Shown here one piece after another: positions 1-6,667 of a DNA stretch of 15,457 nt. Numbering within the stretch: position 1 is the first letter of the stretch; each line of letters begins with the position of its first letter. Location: the NCBI GenBank assembly GCA_027009095.1, contig JALVDG010000066.1, forward strand, positions 1 through 15,457, given 5' to 3'. Below the pieces are notes generated by a model. The model was not told the origin of the DNA, ran no database searches, and was given only the letters and a program-made list of their open reading frames with translations. The position numbers were made by a program, and so were the translations under genes. The DNA comes from Thiotrichaceae bacterium (GTDB lineage: Bacteria > Pseudomonadota > Gammaproteobacteria > Thiotrichales > Thiotrichaceae).

Positions 1-1
1 T

Positions 2-574
2 ACCGCAATGACTGTGGCAACAACTAGCGAAATATTAAGCAATAGCACCGCTAAAGCCTTTCAAAGTGGTAATTTTCGAGTATACACAAGTAATGATATT
101 CTAGGCGTAGAGCTAGGTGGAGCGGTAAAAAACATACTCGCAATCGCCGCTGGAATATCAGATGGGCTTGGCTTTGGCGCAAATGCACGTGCCGCTATTA
201 TCACTCGTGGTTTAGCAGAAATAATGCGCTTAGCTAAAAGTATGGGAGCAAAATCAGAAACCATTATGGGTTTAGCGGGTATGGGAGACCTTGTACTGAC
301 CTGTACTGATAATCAATCGCGCAACCGTCGCCTAGGTTTAGCACTAGGAAAAGGTCTGGATACAGAAACTGCAATTAAGGAAATAGGTCAAGCGGTAGAA
401 GGCGCAAAATCATCAAGCTGTATCGGCTTGCTCGCCAAACGAGCTAATATCGAAATGCCTATTTGTTCTGCGGTTCATCGCATCGTACACGAAAATTTAG
501 ACCCTAAAACAGCCGTTAAAGAACTATTATCACGTCATATACGTCCAGAGTTTGAAACTCTTAAGCATCAATAA
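2..574 (+). CDS. gpsA: Glycerol-3-phosphate dehydrogenase [NAD(P)+], 5'-truncated by window edge
   Basis: GpsA reduces dihydroxyacetone phosphate to sn-glycerol 3-phosphate in the cytoplasm, the first step of phospholipid backbone synthesis. Only the last ~190 residues are visible. The frame is open to the left edge (codons from base 2), so the ATG at position 8 is an internal methionine and not the start; the N-terminal Rossmann domain lies outside. Diagnostic blocks of the C-terminal domain are present: GVELGGAVKNILAIAAG with the catalytic lysine, DGLGFGANARAAIITRGLAE, GLAGMGDLVLTCT and NQSRNRR. The order and spacing match E. coli GpsA. The gene converges on the histidine kinase gene with a 13-bp gap and no visible terminator between them. 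It is a housekeeping gene and marks the edge of the accessory region. Confidence 0.96.
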   Translation, partial: TAMTVATTSEILSNSTAKAFQSGNFRVYTSNDILGVELGGAVKNILAIAAGISDGLGFGANARAAIITRGLAEIMRLAKSMGAKSETIMGLAGMGDLVLTCTDNQSRNRRLGLALGKGLDTETAIKEIGQAVEGAKSSSCIGLLAKRANIEMPICSAVHRIVHENLDPKTAVKELLSRHIRPEFETLKHQ

Positions 575-587
575 TTTATAGGTGAAA

Positions 588-1988
588 TCAGTCTTCTCTT
601 TGCACAGGTAGTTTTAGACTAACAATTAAGCCAGGATGATTATCTGCTAATTGAATATCTGCTTCATGCAAATCCATCACCGCTTTTACTAAACTCAAAC
701 CTAAGCCATTGCCTACAGTACTACGTGCATTATCTAGGCGTACAAACCGTTTAAACACATGCTCTCTTTGCTCTTCTGGTATGCCTAAACCTGTATCACT
801 AATTTTTATATGAAGATATTCTTTGTCCGTGCTGGCATGCAGTGTTATTTTTCCTTTGCTAGGCGTATATTTGACGGCATTATCGAGTAAATTTGTTAGG
901 GCTTGTGCGATTAATTGTTGATTGCCTTGAACACTTAAATTTTCATCTATCCGCGATTCAAACTGGATATCTTCTTCTTCTGCAACTACTTCATATAGCT
1001 CACCCATGCTATTCAACAACATTGACATATCAACGGTTTCGAGCTTCTTTTTGGTGCCTGATTCGGTTTGTGCGATATTTAATAAGGAGTTAAAGGTATT
1101 AATCAAAGTATCAACATCTTCAATCGCTTCTTGTTGTGCCTTTTGATAATCAACCGTCTCAGGATTTTTTAGCTGTGTTAATTCTAAGCGATTACGCAAA
1201 CGATTCAATGGTGTACGCAAGTCGTGAGCAAGATTATCAGTGACTTCCCGCATGCTTTGCATCGATTGCTCTAAACGTTGCAACATACGATTAAGGACGA
1301 TGCTTAAACGGTCAAATTCATTGTTACGACTTGTAAATGGCATCCGCTGGGTTAAATCACCCTCTATGATTTCCCCTGCTGTATGGCGTATTGCATCGAT
1401 ACGTTTTAGTACACTACGCCCCATTAACACGCCACCAAGCAAGGCTAGCGTAAAGATAACGACAATGGCAGTAATCACTACACCGAATACTTTATTCAGT
1501 AACTGTTTTTGACGGTTTAAATCAGCCCCTACTAGCAATAGATGTTTATTCGGGAGCACTGTAAGTAAAACACGAGCGGGATCATTTGTTTGTGTTCGGG
1601 GAATTAAGCGCGATATCTCACCTAATGGCATGGTAGCATAGGCTTGTCGCCTATCTGCTGTCATATATTCGGCATTAAAAGATTTTTCTATATCACGCCC
1701 TCGGCGATCTAATAAAGCGTAGATAAAAAAGGTCGTACTAGAGTCTGCATTACGACGTTGAATGGTTTCTGCTAATGCATCAAAACGATTGGTATAATAG
1801 CGATTCATCAACACATTAGTTTCTAATTGCAGACGTTCATCTGTTTGATGTTTTATTTGCTCGGCAACAAACCAATAAATGACTGATAGAGCAATCGAGG
1901 CGATTAAACTAAATAACAAAGCATAGATAAGCGATAGGCGAAACGCATTGGTATTGAGTAATCGCCTAAAATGAGATATATGATTCAT
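588..1988 (-). CDS. Two-component sensor histidine kinase (HAMP, HisKA, HATPase)
   Basis: This is an inner-membrane sensor kinase of 466 residues. Two membrane segments (about 17-41 and 167-190) flank a periplasmic domain of ~125 residues that I do not recognise. A HAMP linker follows (about 190-243). The dimerisation helix carries the H-box DNLAHDLRTPLNRLRNRLE with phosphoacceptor His255. The ATP-binding domain shows the N-box NLLDNAVKYTP (~367-376), the G1 box DTGLGIP (~398-404), the F-box FKRFVR and the G2 box GNGLGL (~427-431). All catalytic motifs are intact. It starts 19 bp after the response regulator stop, so the two are almost certainly co-transcribed. The sensed signal cannot be deduced. 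The divergent HtrA protease hints at envelope stress, but this is inference. Confidence 0.95.
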   Translation of the reverse strand: MNHISHFRRLLNTNAFRLSLIYALLFSLIASIALSVIYWFVAEQIKHQTDERLQLETNVLMNRYYTNRFDALAETIQRRNADSSTTFFIYALLDRRGRDIEKSFNAEYMTADRRQAYATMPLGEISRLIPRTQTNDPARVLLTVLPNKHLLLVGADLNRQKQLLNKVFGVVITAIVVIFTLALLGGVLMGRSVLKRIDAIRHTAGEIIEGDLTQRMPFTSRNNEFDRLSIVLNRMLQRLEQSMQSMREVTDNLAHDLRTPLNRLRNRLELTQLKNPETVDYQKAQQEAIEDVDTLINTFNSLLNIAQTESGTKKKLETVDMSMLLNSMGELYEVVAEEEDIQFESRIDENLSVQGNQQLIAQALTNLLDNAVKYTPSKGKITLHASTDKEYLHIKISDTGLGIPEEQREHVFKRFVRLDNARSTVGNGLGLSLVKAVMDLHEADIQLADNHPGLIVSLKLPVQRED

Positions 1989-2007
1989 TACAACTTATTT
2001 GATATTG

Positions 2008-2697
2008 CTATTCATTTTCTTCCGCAGGGTCATACAAAGAATATCCTGCACCGCGAACGGTATGTAATAACGGCACTGCAAATTCGCGATCTATTTTTGA
2101 ACGTAAACGGCTGATATGAACATCGACAACATTGGTTTGTGGATCAAAATGATAACCCCAAACTTTTTCTAACAACATGGTACGAGTCACTACCTCTCCT
2201 GCATGGCGCATAAGCTGTTCGAGTAAAATGAACTCTCGTGGTTGTAAATTTATGATCTTGCCACCCCTTGAAACACTGTGTTTGATTAGGTTCATTTCAA
2301 GATCACTCACCGTCAGTATACTCTGCTCCTGAACTGGCTGCGAGCGACGCATTAGGGCTTGCAAGCGAGCCATTAACTCGCTAAAAGCATAAGGCTTAAC
2401 CAAGTAGTCATCCCCTCCTGCCTGTAAACCTTCCACACGATGATCCACTTCACCTAAAGCACTTAAAATTAAAACAGGAGTAATGACCCCTTGTTTACGC
2501 GCTTCTTTAATAACAGATAAGCCATCACGTAGCGGCAACATTCGATCAATCACTAGTACATCGTATTTATTATTTAAGGCCATTTGCAGACCTTCTTCAC
2601 CATCTTTTGCGTGATCTGTAATATGCCCGCTTTCGTTTAAACCTTTCTGGATAAAGGAAGCCGTTTGTAAGTCATCTTCTATTAATAAAATATTCAT
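2008..2697 (-). CDS. OmpR/PhoB-family response regulator
   Basis: A 229-residue response regulator, the cognate partner of the downstream kinase. The receiver domain (~1-115) has the acidic pocket Asp8/Asp9, phosphoacceptor Asp51 in VLVIDRMLP, Ser79 at the switch position and Lys101 in YLVKPY. The winged-helix DNA-binding domain (~127-222) has the OmpR-family signatures LQPREFILLEQLMRHAGEVVT, the recognition helix NVVDVHISRLRSKI and the wing motif TVRGAGYSL. I see no clear ribosome-binding site before the ATG. A TATACT hexamer lies only 9 bases upstream on this strand, which might mean a leaderless or very short-leader transcript. It is divergent from the htrA-like gene with a 133-bp spacer and probably acts there, by inference. 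The precise family member is not assignable. Confidence 0.95.
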   Translation of the reverse strand: MNILLIEDDLQTASFIQKGLNESGHITDHAKDGEEGLQMALNNKYDVLVIDRMLPLRDGLSVIKEARKQGVITPVLILSALGEVDHRVEGLQAGGDDYLVKPYAFSELMARLQALMRRSQPVQEQSILTVSDLEMNLIKHSVSRGGKIINLQPREFILLEQLMRHAGEVVTRTMLLEKVWGYHFDPQTNVVDVHISRLRSKIDREFAVPLLHTVRGAGYSLYDPAEENE

Positions 2698-2830
2698 AAT
2701 AATTTTAGTATACGGTACGTTCTTTCGTAGATCTTAATTAACATTCCGTAATCTTATGGAAAAGCTTTGGTAAGACCATATATGAAAGACTGTAACCATA
2801 TTTACAGATTCATAAATAAAGGAACATATT
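2698..2830. promoter_or_regulatory. Divergent intergenic region with dyad CTGTAA-N6-TTACAG
   Basis: These 133 bp separate the divergent response regulator and htrA-like genes and must hold both promoters. A perfect dyad CTGTAA-N6-TTACAG lies at 2790-2807, about 24 bp before the protease start, where an operator could act. An AAAGCTTT palindrome lies at 2760-2767. The CTGT...ACAG half-sites are 10 apart, not 8, so this is not a standard LexA box. The protein that binds is unknown; the adjacent response regulator is the obvious candidate. Confidence 0.35.
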
Positions 2831-4282
2831 TTGATAACACAAACCATACCCTCATCAATAACAAAAAAATCGCTTGCTCGTATTTTTATGAGCTTGCTTT
2901 TTGCACTAGCTATTATCAGCGTTAGTCTCTCAAAGGCTCAAGCATTAGAGATGCCTGACTTAACAACACTCATCGAGAAAAACCGTAAAGCAGTTGTTAA
3001 TATTAAGGTAGAGATTAGTGAAAGCAATGACTACTCCTCTGAACTAGAAAATCTTCCTAAAGAGTTACAACAATTCTTTAAGCAGATGCCTCATTCAAAA
3101 AGACCGAAAGGCTATCGCAAAAAAAGACCTACTGACAAAGCCTATGGCTCTGGCTTTATTATTTCATCTGATGGCTATGTCATTACTAACGCTCATGTTA
3201 TTAAAGATGCAGAGTCCATAAAAGTCACATTAAGTGATAAACGTGAGTTAGTTGCAAAACTAATCGGCGCAGATAAAGACAGCGATATTGCCTTACTTAA
3301 AATTAATGCGAAAAACCTACCTGCATTAGAGTTAGGTGACTCATCTACGCTGAAAGTAGGACAATGGGTATATGCCATTGGTGCTCCTTTTGGTCTAGAT
3401 TACACTGCAACACAAGGTATTGTCAGTGCTTTATCTCGTCATCTTCCTGATGGTAACTATGTACCCTTTATTCAGACCGATGTAGCAGTAAATCCTGGTA
3501 ACTCAGGCGGTCCTTTATTCGATCTAAACGGCAAAGTGATTGGTGTTAATTCAATGATCTATAGCCGTAGCGGTGGCTTTATGGGCGTGTCTTTCTCTAT
3601 CCCTTCTAATTTAGTTAAAAATGTAACGGAGCAATTAAAAACAAAAGGTTATGTTAGTCGTGGTAAATTGGGTGTTCATATTCAAGACCTAAGCCAAGAG
3701 TTAGCCACATCATTCCAACTAAAGTCACCTGAAGGTGCATTGGTTGCCAAAGTCGAAAAAGATAGTGCTGCTGAAAAGTCAGGTATTTTACCAGGCGATG
3801 TAATTATTGCTTATGGAAACTCTCCTATACGTTCAGCATCGGACTTACCTCCATTAGTTGGCGATACCCTTATTGGTAGCGAAGTATCTGTAAAGCTCAT
3901 TCGTAATGGTAAAGAAAAGTCCATTCCTATTAAAGTAGGCGAGTTAGAAAACAAAGCGAAGCTAGAAAAAAAGGAAATAGCAAAAGTCAATAATGGCGAA
4001 AGCTTAGGCTTATTAATTTCAAAATTAAATGAAAAACAACGTACTAAAGCTCAACTAAAAGGCAATGGTGTTTATATTTCTAAAGTCATACCTAACAGTA
4101 TTGCAGAACAAGCTGGATTTAAAGCGGGTGATATTATTAGATCATTTAACAATCAAACAATTAATACCCCTGATGACTTAAAGAAAGCAGCAAAAAATAT
4201 GCCTAAAAATAGACCTGTTGCTGTCCTCATTGTGAGAGGCACACAAACACGTTTCTTAGCAGTTATCAAAAAGAAACAATAA
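2831..4282 (+). CDS. degP: Periplasmic serine protease of the HtrA/DegP/MucD family, TTG start
   Basis: A periplasmic quality-control protease/chaperone of 483 residues. The start is TTG at 2831, supported by AAAGGA ending 7 bases upstream. The next ATG (residue 20) would remove the basic residues of the signal peptide and lacks such a site. The Sec signal peptide is about residues 1-38, with probable cleavage after AQA. The trypsin-like domain has the full triad: His122 in TNAHVI, Asp152 in DKDSDIALLKI and Ser225 in NPGNSGGPLFD. Two PDZ domains follow (~277-370 and ~390-475), as in DegP, DegQ and MucD. A charged linker with a Lys/Arg-rich run (89-100) precedes the catalytic domain. It is divergent from a two-component system that may control it. 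DegP, DegQ and MucD cannot be told apart here. Confidence 0.95.
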   Translation: MITQTIPSSITKKSLARIFMSLLFALAIISVSLSKAQALEMPDLTTLIEKNRKAVVNIKVEISESNDYSSELENLPKELQQFFKQMPHSKRPKGYRKKRPTDKAYGSGFIISSDGYVITNAHVIKDAESIKVTLSDKRELVAKLIGADKDSDIALLKINAKNLPALELGDSSTLKVGQWVYAIGAPFGLDYTATQGIVSALSRHLPDGNYVPFIQTDVAVNPGNSGGPLFDLNGKVIGVNSMIYSRSGGFMGVSFSIPSNLVKNVTEQLKTKGYVSRGKLGVHIQDLSQELATSFQLKSPEGALVAKVEKDSAAEKSGILPGDVIIAYGNSPIRSASDLPPLVGDTLIGSEVSVKLIRNGKEKSIPIKVGELENKAKLEKKEIAKVNNGESLGLLISKLNEKQRTKAQLKGNGVYISKVIPNSIAEQAGFKAGDIIRSFNNQTINTPDDLKKAAKNMPKNRPVAVLIVRGTQTRFLAVIKKKQ

Positions 4283-4302
4283 GGGATATGTATAAAATTA
4301 AG

Positions 4303-4337
4303 ATTGGTGAAAACCAATAAATAAAGGACGAAAGTCC
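4303..4337 (+). other. Two consecutive GAAA-tetraloop hairpins in the htrA 3' UTR
   Basis: ATTGGT-GAAA-ACCAAT (4303-4318) and GGAC-GAAA-GTCC (4326-4337) are two perfect short stems, each closed by a GNRA-type GAAA loop and separated by seven A/T bases. They lie between the htrA-like stop codon and its terminator, so they would be part of the mRNA 3' end. They may protect the 3' end or be part of a small RNA. No known riboswitch consensus was recognised. Confidence 0.4.
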
Positions 4338-4356
4338 AATAATAAAAATAATGATG

Positions 4357-4391
4357 GCGGTATAGAAGTGATGACTCTATGCCGCTTTTTT
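4357..4391 (+). terminator. Rho-independent terminator of the htrA-like gene
   Basis: A 10-bp stem, GCGGTATAGA / TCTATGCCGC with one G-U pair, encloses a 9-base loop and is followed directly by six Ts. It lies 74 bp after the htrA-like stop codon. On the other strand the hairpin is followed by a weaker T-rich stretch, so it may also stop transcripts coming from sctO. Confidence 0.85.
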
Positions 4392-4439
4392 ATTGTCAGG
4401 TTCCGCAGAATCATAGGCAATGACAACTGGAAGCCAATA

Positions 4440-4548
4440 CATAGCTTCTTTTAGATTAATGCTTGCACCGAGTCCGTCGAGTGCAATTAATAAAACTATA
4501 GTTGTCGGATACCGTGTGATCATGGATATATTCTAGAAAGAAGCTATG
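4440..4548. repeat. Inverted-repeat element with nested hairpin between htrA and sctO; no convincing gene
   Basis: In the 355-bp gap 4283-4637, arms at 4440-4454 and 4533-4548 pair as CATAGCTTCTTT(C)TAG with a single-base bulge. Inside lies a second hairpin at 4455-4491 (ATTAA and TTGCAC pairing with GTGCAA and TTAAT, with a bulge) and a perfect 10-bp palindrome AACTATAGTT. Two short minus-strand frames cross it: 4456-4623 (55 codons, ATG, 14 bp after the sctO stop) and 4377-4523 (48 codons, ATG). Neither has a good ribosome-binding site or a recognisable product. It may be a small mobile-element remnant, a structured RNA or the remains of a gene after sctO. Confidence 0.4.
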
Positions 4549-4637
4549 CTCTATACAGGGCAAGAGAAGTTCTTCACGAAAAGTTAAATGACCACAAGGA
4601 AAAGGTTTAAAATGATTATCCATCCGTCATTTAAAAA

Positions 4638-5105
4638 CTAACTACTCGCTCTAAAAGCCACAATCTCATCAACTATATCTTCTTCTTTACGATCAACCTC
4701 AGATGCCAAGCCTTCCATTTGCATTTCGATAATCTCAGATAGTTTTTCTAATTTTTTAACAATTAAAGATAAGGCTTGTTGTTTTTCTCTTACTCTTTGT
4801 CTAGCTTGTTGATATGTTTTCTTAGCTGTCTCTAGATCATCTTCTAATTGCTTTTTACGAAATTTCATACGCTCAAGGTCAGCCAAGTAATTACCCAAAT
4901 CCTCTGGCGCGAATATACCTGATTGCAAATCTCCAAATAGCTCATCTCGATGTCTTAAGTGCCATTGATTATATTCGTTTTGCTTATTAAATTTCTTTTC
5001 CAAATCTTTCTCACAAAACCGCAAATAATCTTTGCTATTTTGCAACTCTACTGTAGCCCGTTCCATACGGCGTTTTCTTAACTCCTGTAATTTTTCTAAA
5101 CTCAT
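4638..5105 (-). CDS. sctO: T3SS ATPase stalk protein SctO (YscO/FliJ-like)
   Basis: A 155-residue, highly charged and almost entirely helical protein, predicted as a two-stranded coiled coil with a break around residues 55-75 (LFGDLQSGIFAPEDL). Size, position directly after sctN and coiled-coil character match SctO, the stalk that inserts into the SctN hexamer and contacts the SctV ring, analogous to FliJ and the F1 gamma subunit. A TGGAG ribosome-binding site lies 5 bases before the ATG, and the gap to sctN is 19 bp. In many systems sctP, the needle-length regulator, follows sctO. Here nothing of that size follows, and the T3SS genes end at this point. The family is poorly conserved, so context carries much of the call. 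Confidence 0.85.
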   Translation of the reverse strand: MSLEKLQELRKRRMERATVELQNSKDYLRFCEKDLEKKFNKQNEYNQWHLRHRDELFGDLQSGIFAPEDLGNYLADLERMKFRKKQLEDDLETAKKTYQQARQRVREKQQALSLIVKKLEKLSEIIEMQMEGLASEVDRKEEDIVDEIVAFRASS

Positions 5106-5124
5106 AAAAACTCCAGAGAAGACA

Positions 5125-6453
5125 TTAAGAAACCAGCTGCATTAACTGAGGAATTGTTGAAGAAGGTTCACATTTTTCATCTGTTTTTTGACGTAAAAAA
5201 TCATTTATGGCATCAATCTTAGCTAAAGCTTCATCGGCTTCTGGATCAGCACCCGCTTGATATTCACCCACTCGAACTAAAAACTCAATATCTTTATGTT
5301 TTGCCATAAGGCTGCGAATTTTGGCAGCACTAGCAACATGCTTCGGATGCACTATGGCCGGCATAACACGACTCAAACTTTGCAATACATCAATAGCAGG
5401 ATAATGATTTTTAGCTGCTAAATCTCGTGACAATACAATATGACCATCCAGCAAAGAGCGAATTTCATCAGCTATTGGGTCTGACATATCATCACCTTCG
5501 ACCAATACCGTATAAAAAGCGGTAATTGAACCTTTGTCTGATCGACCTGCCCGCTCCACTAGTAATGGCAGTTCTGCAAAAACAGAAGGAGGAAATCCTC
5601 GGCGAGCAGGAGCTTCTCCTGCTGACAAGCCTATTTCTCGCTGCGCACGAGCAAATCGTGTTAAAGAGTCCATCATTAATAAAACACTTTTGCCTTGATC
5701 CCGATAATATTCCGCCACAGCTGTAGCAACATAGGCTGCTTTTAAACGCTCTATTGAAGGTCTATCAGATGTTGCCACGACAAGTACCGTTTTTTTCATG
5801 CCCTCCTCCCCCAAGGCATCTTCAATAAATTCTCGCACTTCTCGACCACGCTCACCAATTAACGCAATAATATTCACATCAACATCAGCATGTTGAACCA
5901 ACATACTCATAAAGGAGCTTTTACCAACCCCTGCACCTGCAAATACGCCCATACGCTGCCCTACACCACAGGTTAGCAAGCCATCCATTGCCTTTACTCC
6001 CAAACCCATTGGCTCCTTAATAATGTCTCTTGACAAAGGAGAAGGTGAACTTGCAATCACAGGATAGTTAGCGTCTAAATTTAAACTGGCTATATCCCGA
6101 CCACCTGCATCAATAATATTACCTACACCATCAAGCACACAGCCGACTAAATCATCACCAACCGCAACATGCAGTGACTTACCTGTTGCTATCACTTCTG
6201 TTCCTGTTGACATACCACGCATATCACCAATCGGAGCTAACAATACTTCATTTCTATCAATACCAATGACTTCTGCGGGCGTGGTTTCATTGGAAGTCGT
6301 GTTTTTTAACATACATAACTCGCCAATTCTTGCTTGAGGTAATATCGCGCGCACCTCTGTACCTGCCACCTGCACAATACGCCCATGCAGATTTAACTCT
6401 GGTACAGCATCAATAGCTTTTAGCAATGATTTTGATAGTTTTGAAAATGACAT
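5125..6453 (-). CDS. sctN: T3SS hexameric ATPase SctN
   Basis: The cytoplasmic ATPase strips chaperones from substrates and unfolds them at the export gate. At 442 residues it has the usual family length. The N-terminal beta-barrel (~20-90) includes [22 protein letters not shown], and the RecA-like core has Walker A GAGVGKSS (173-180), [20 protein letters not shown] with the catalytic glutamate (~202), and Walker [20 protein letters not shown] (~257-275). The block [18 protein letters not shown] follows. [22 protein letters not shown] and [16 protein letters not shown] are typical of injectisome ATPases (YscN/SsaN/InvC). The C-terminal domain ends with an acidic [15 protein letters not shown] segment. 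All catalytic residues look intact. It follows sctV after a 214-bp spacer largely occupied by a MITE-like insertion. Confidence 0.98.
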   Translation of the reverse strand: MSFSKLSKSLLKAIDAVPELNLHGRIVQVAGTEVRAILPQARIGELCMLKNTTSNETTPAEVIGIDRNEVLLAPIGDMRGMSTGTEVIATGKSLHVAVGDDLVGCVLDGVGNIIDAGGRDIASLNLDANYPVIASSPSPLSRDIIKEPMGLGVKAMDGLLTCGVGQRMGVFAGAGVGKSSFMSMLVQHADVDVNIIALIGERGREVREFIEDALGEEGMKKTVLVVATSDRPSIERLKAAYVATAVAEYYRDQGKSVLLMMDSLTRFARAQREIGLSAGEAPARRGFPPSVFAELPLLVERAGRSDKGSITAFYTVLVEGDDMSDPIADEIRSLLDGHIVLSRDLAAKNHYPAIDVLQSLSRVMPAIVHPKHVASAAKIRSLMAKHKDIEFLVRVGEYQAGADPEADEALAKIDAINDFLRQKTDEKCEPSSTIPQLMQLVS

Positions 6454-6500
6454 AAATTCTTGTTTTATTCTAAAGTGATACGTTTATTCTTTGATAGATT

Positions 6501-6642
6501 GTAACTACTCAGCTTGCACTCTATGTTGTCTAATTGCTGTATTGAAAGTGCTCATTTACACTTATAAACTCCGCCCTTCACTTTGAACTCGAACAAAATA
6601 GAACTCAATCTGAGCAATTACTGAATTATGCTGAGTAGTTAC
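6501..6642. mobile_element. MITE-like element with IS66-type ends and 8-bp target duplication
   Basis: A perfect 13-bp terminal inverted repeat, GTAACTACTCAGC at 6501-6513 and its complement at 6630-6642, bounds a 142-bp non-coding segment. The flanks are GATAGATT (6493-6500) and GATAAATT (6643-6650), an 8-bp direct duplication with one mismatch. IS66-family elements have ends beginning GTAA and make 8-bp duplications, so this is best read as a non-autonomous IS66 derivative that has inserted between sctV and sctN. No transposase fragment is visible. It does not interrupt a gene. Confidence 0.75.
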
Positions 6643-6667
6643 GATAAATTAAGAATGATGACTCAAG

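Noticed and set aside
2790..2807. LexA (SOS) box
   Set aside because: The half-sites CTGT and ACAG are 10 bases apart instead of the 8 of the gammaproteobacterial SOS box.
4303..4337. Cyclic-di-GMP (GEMM) riboswitch, suggested by GGAC-GAAA-GTCC
   Set aside because: The conserved core and receptor bases of that class are missing and the position is after a gene and before its terminator, with no downstream gene on the same strand.
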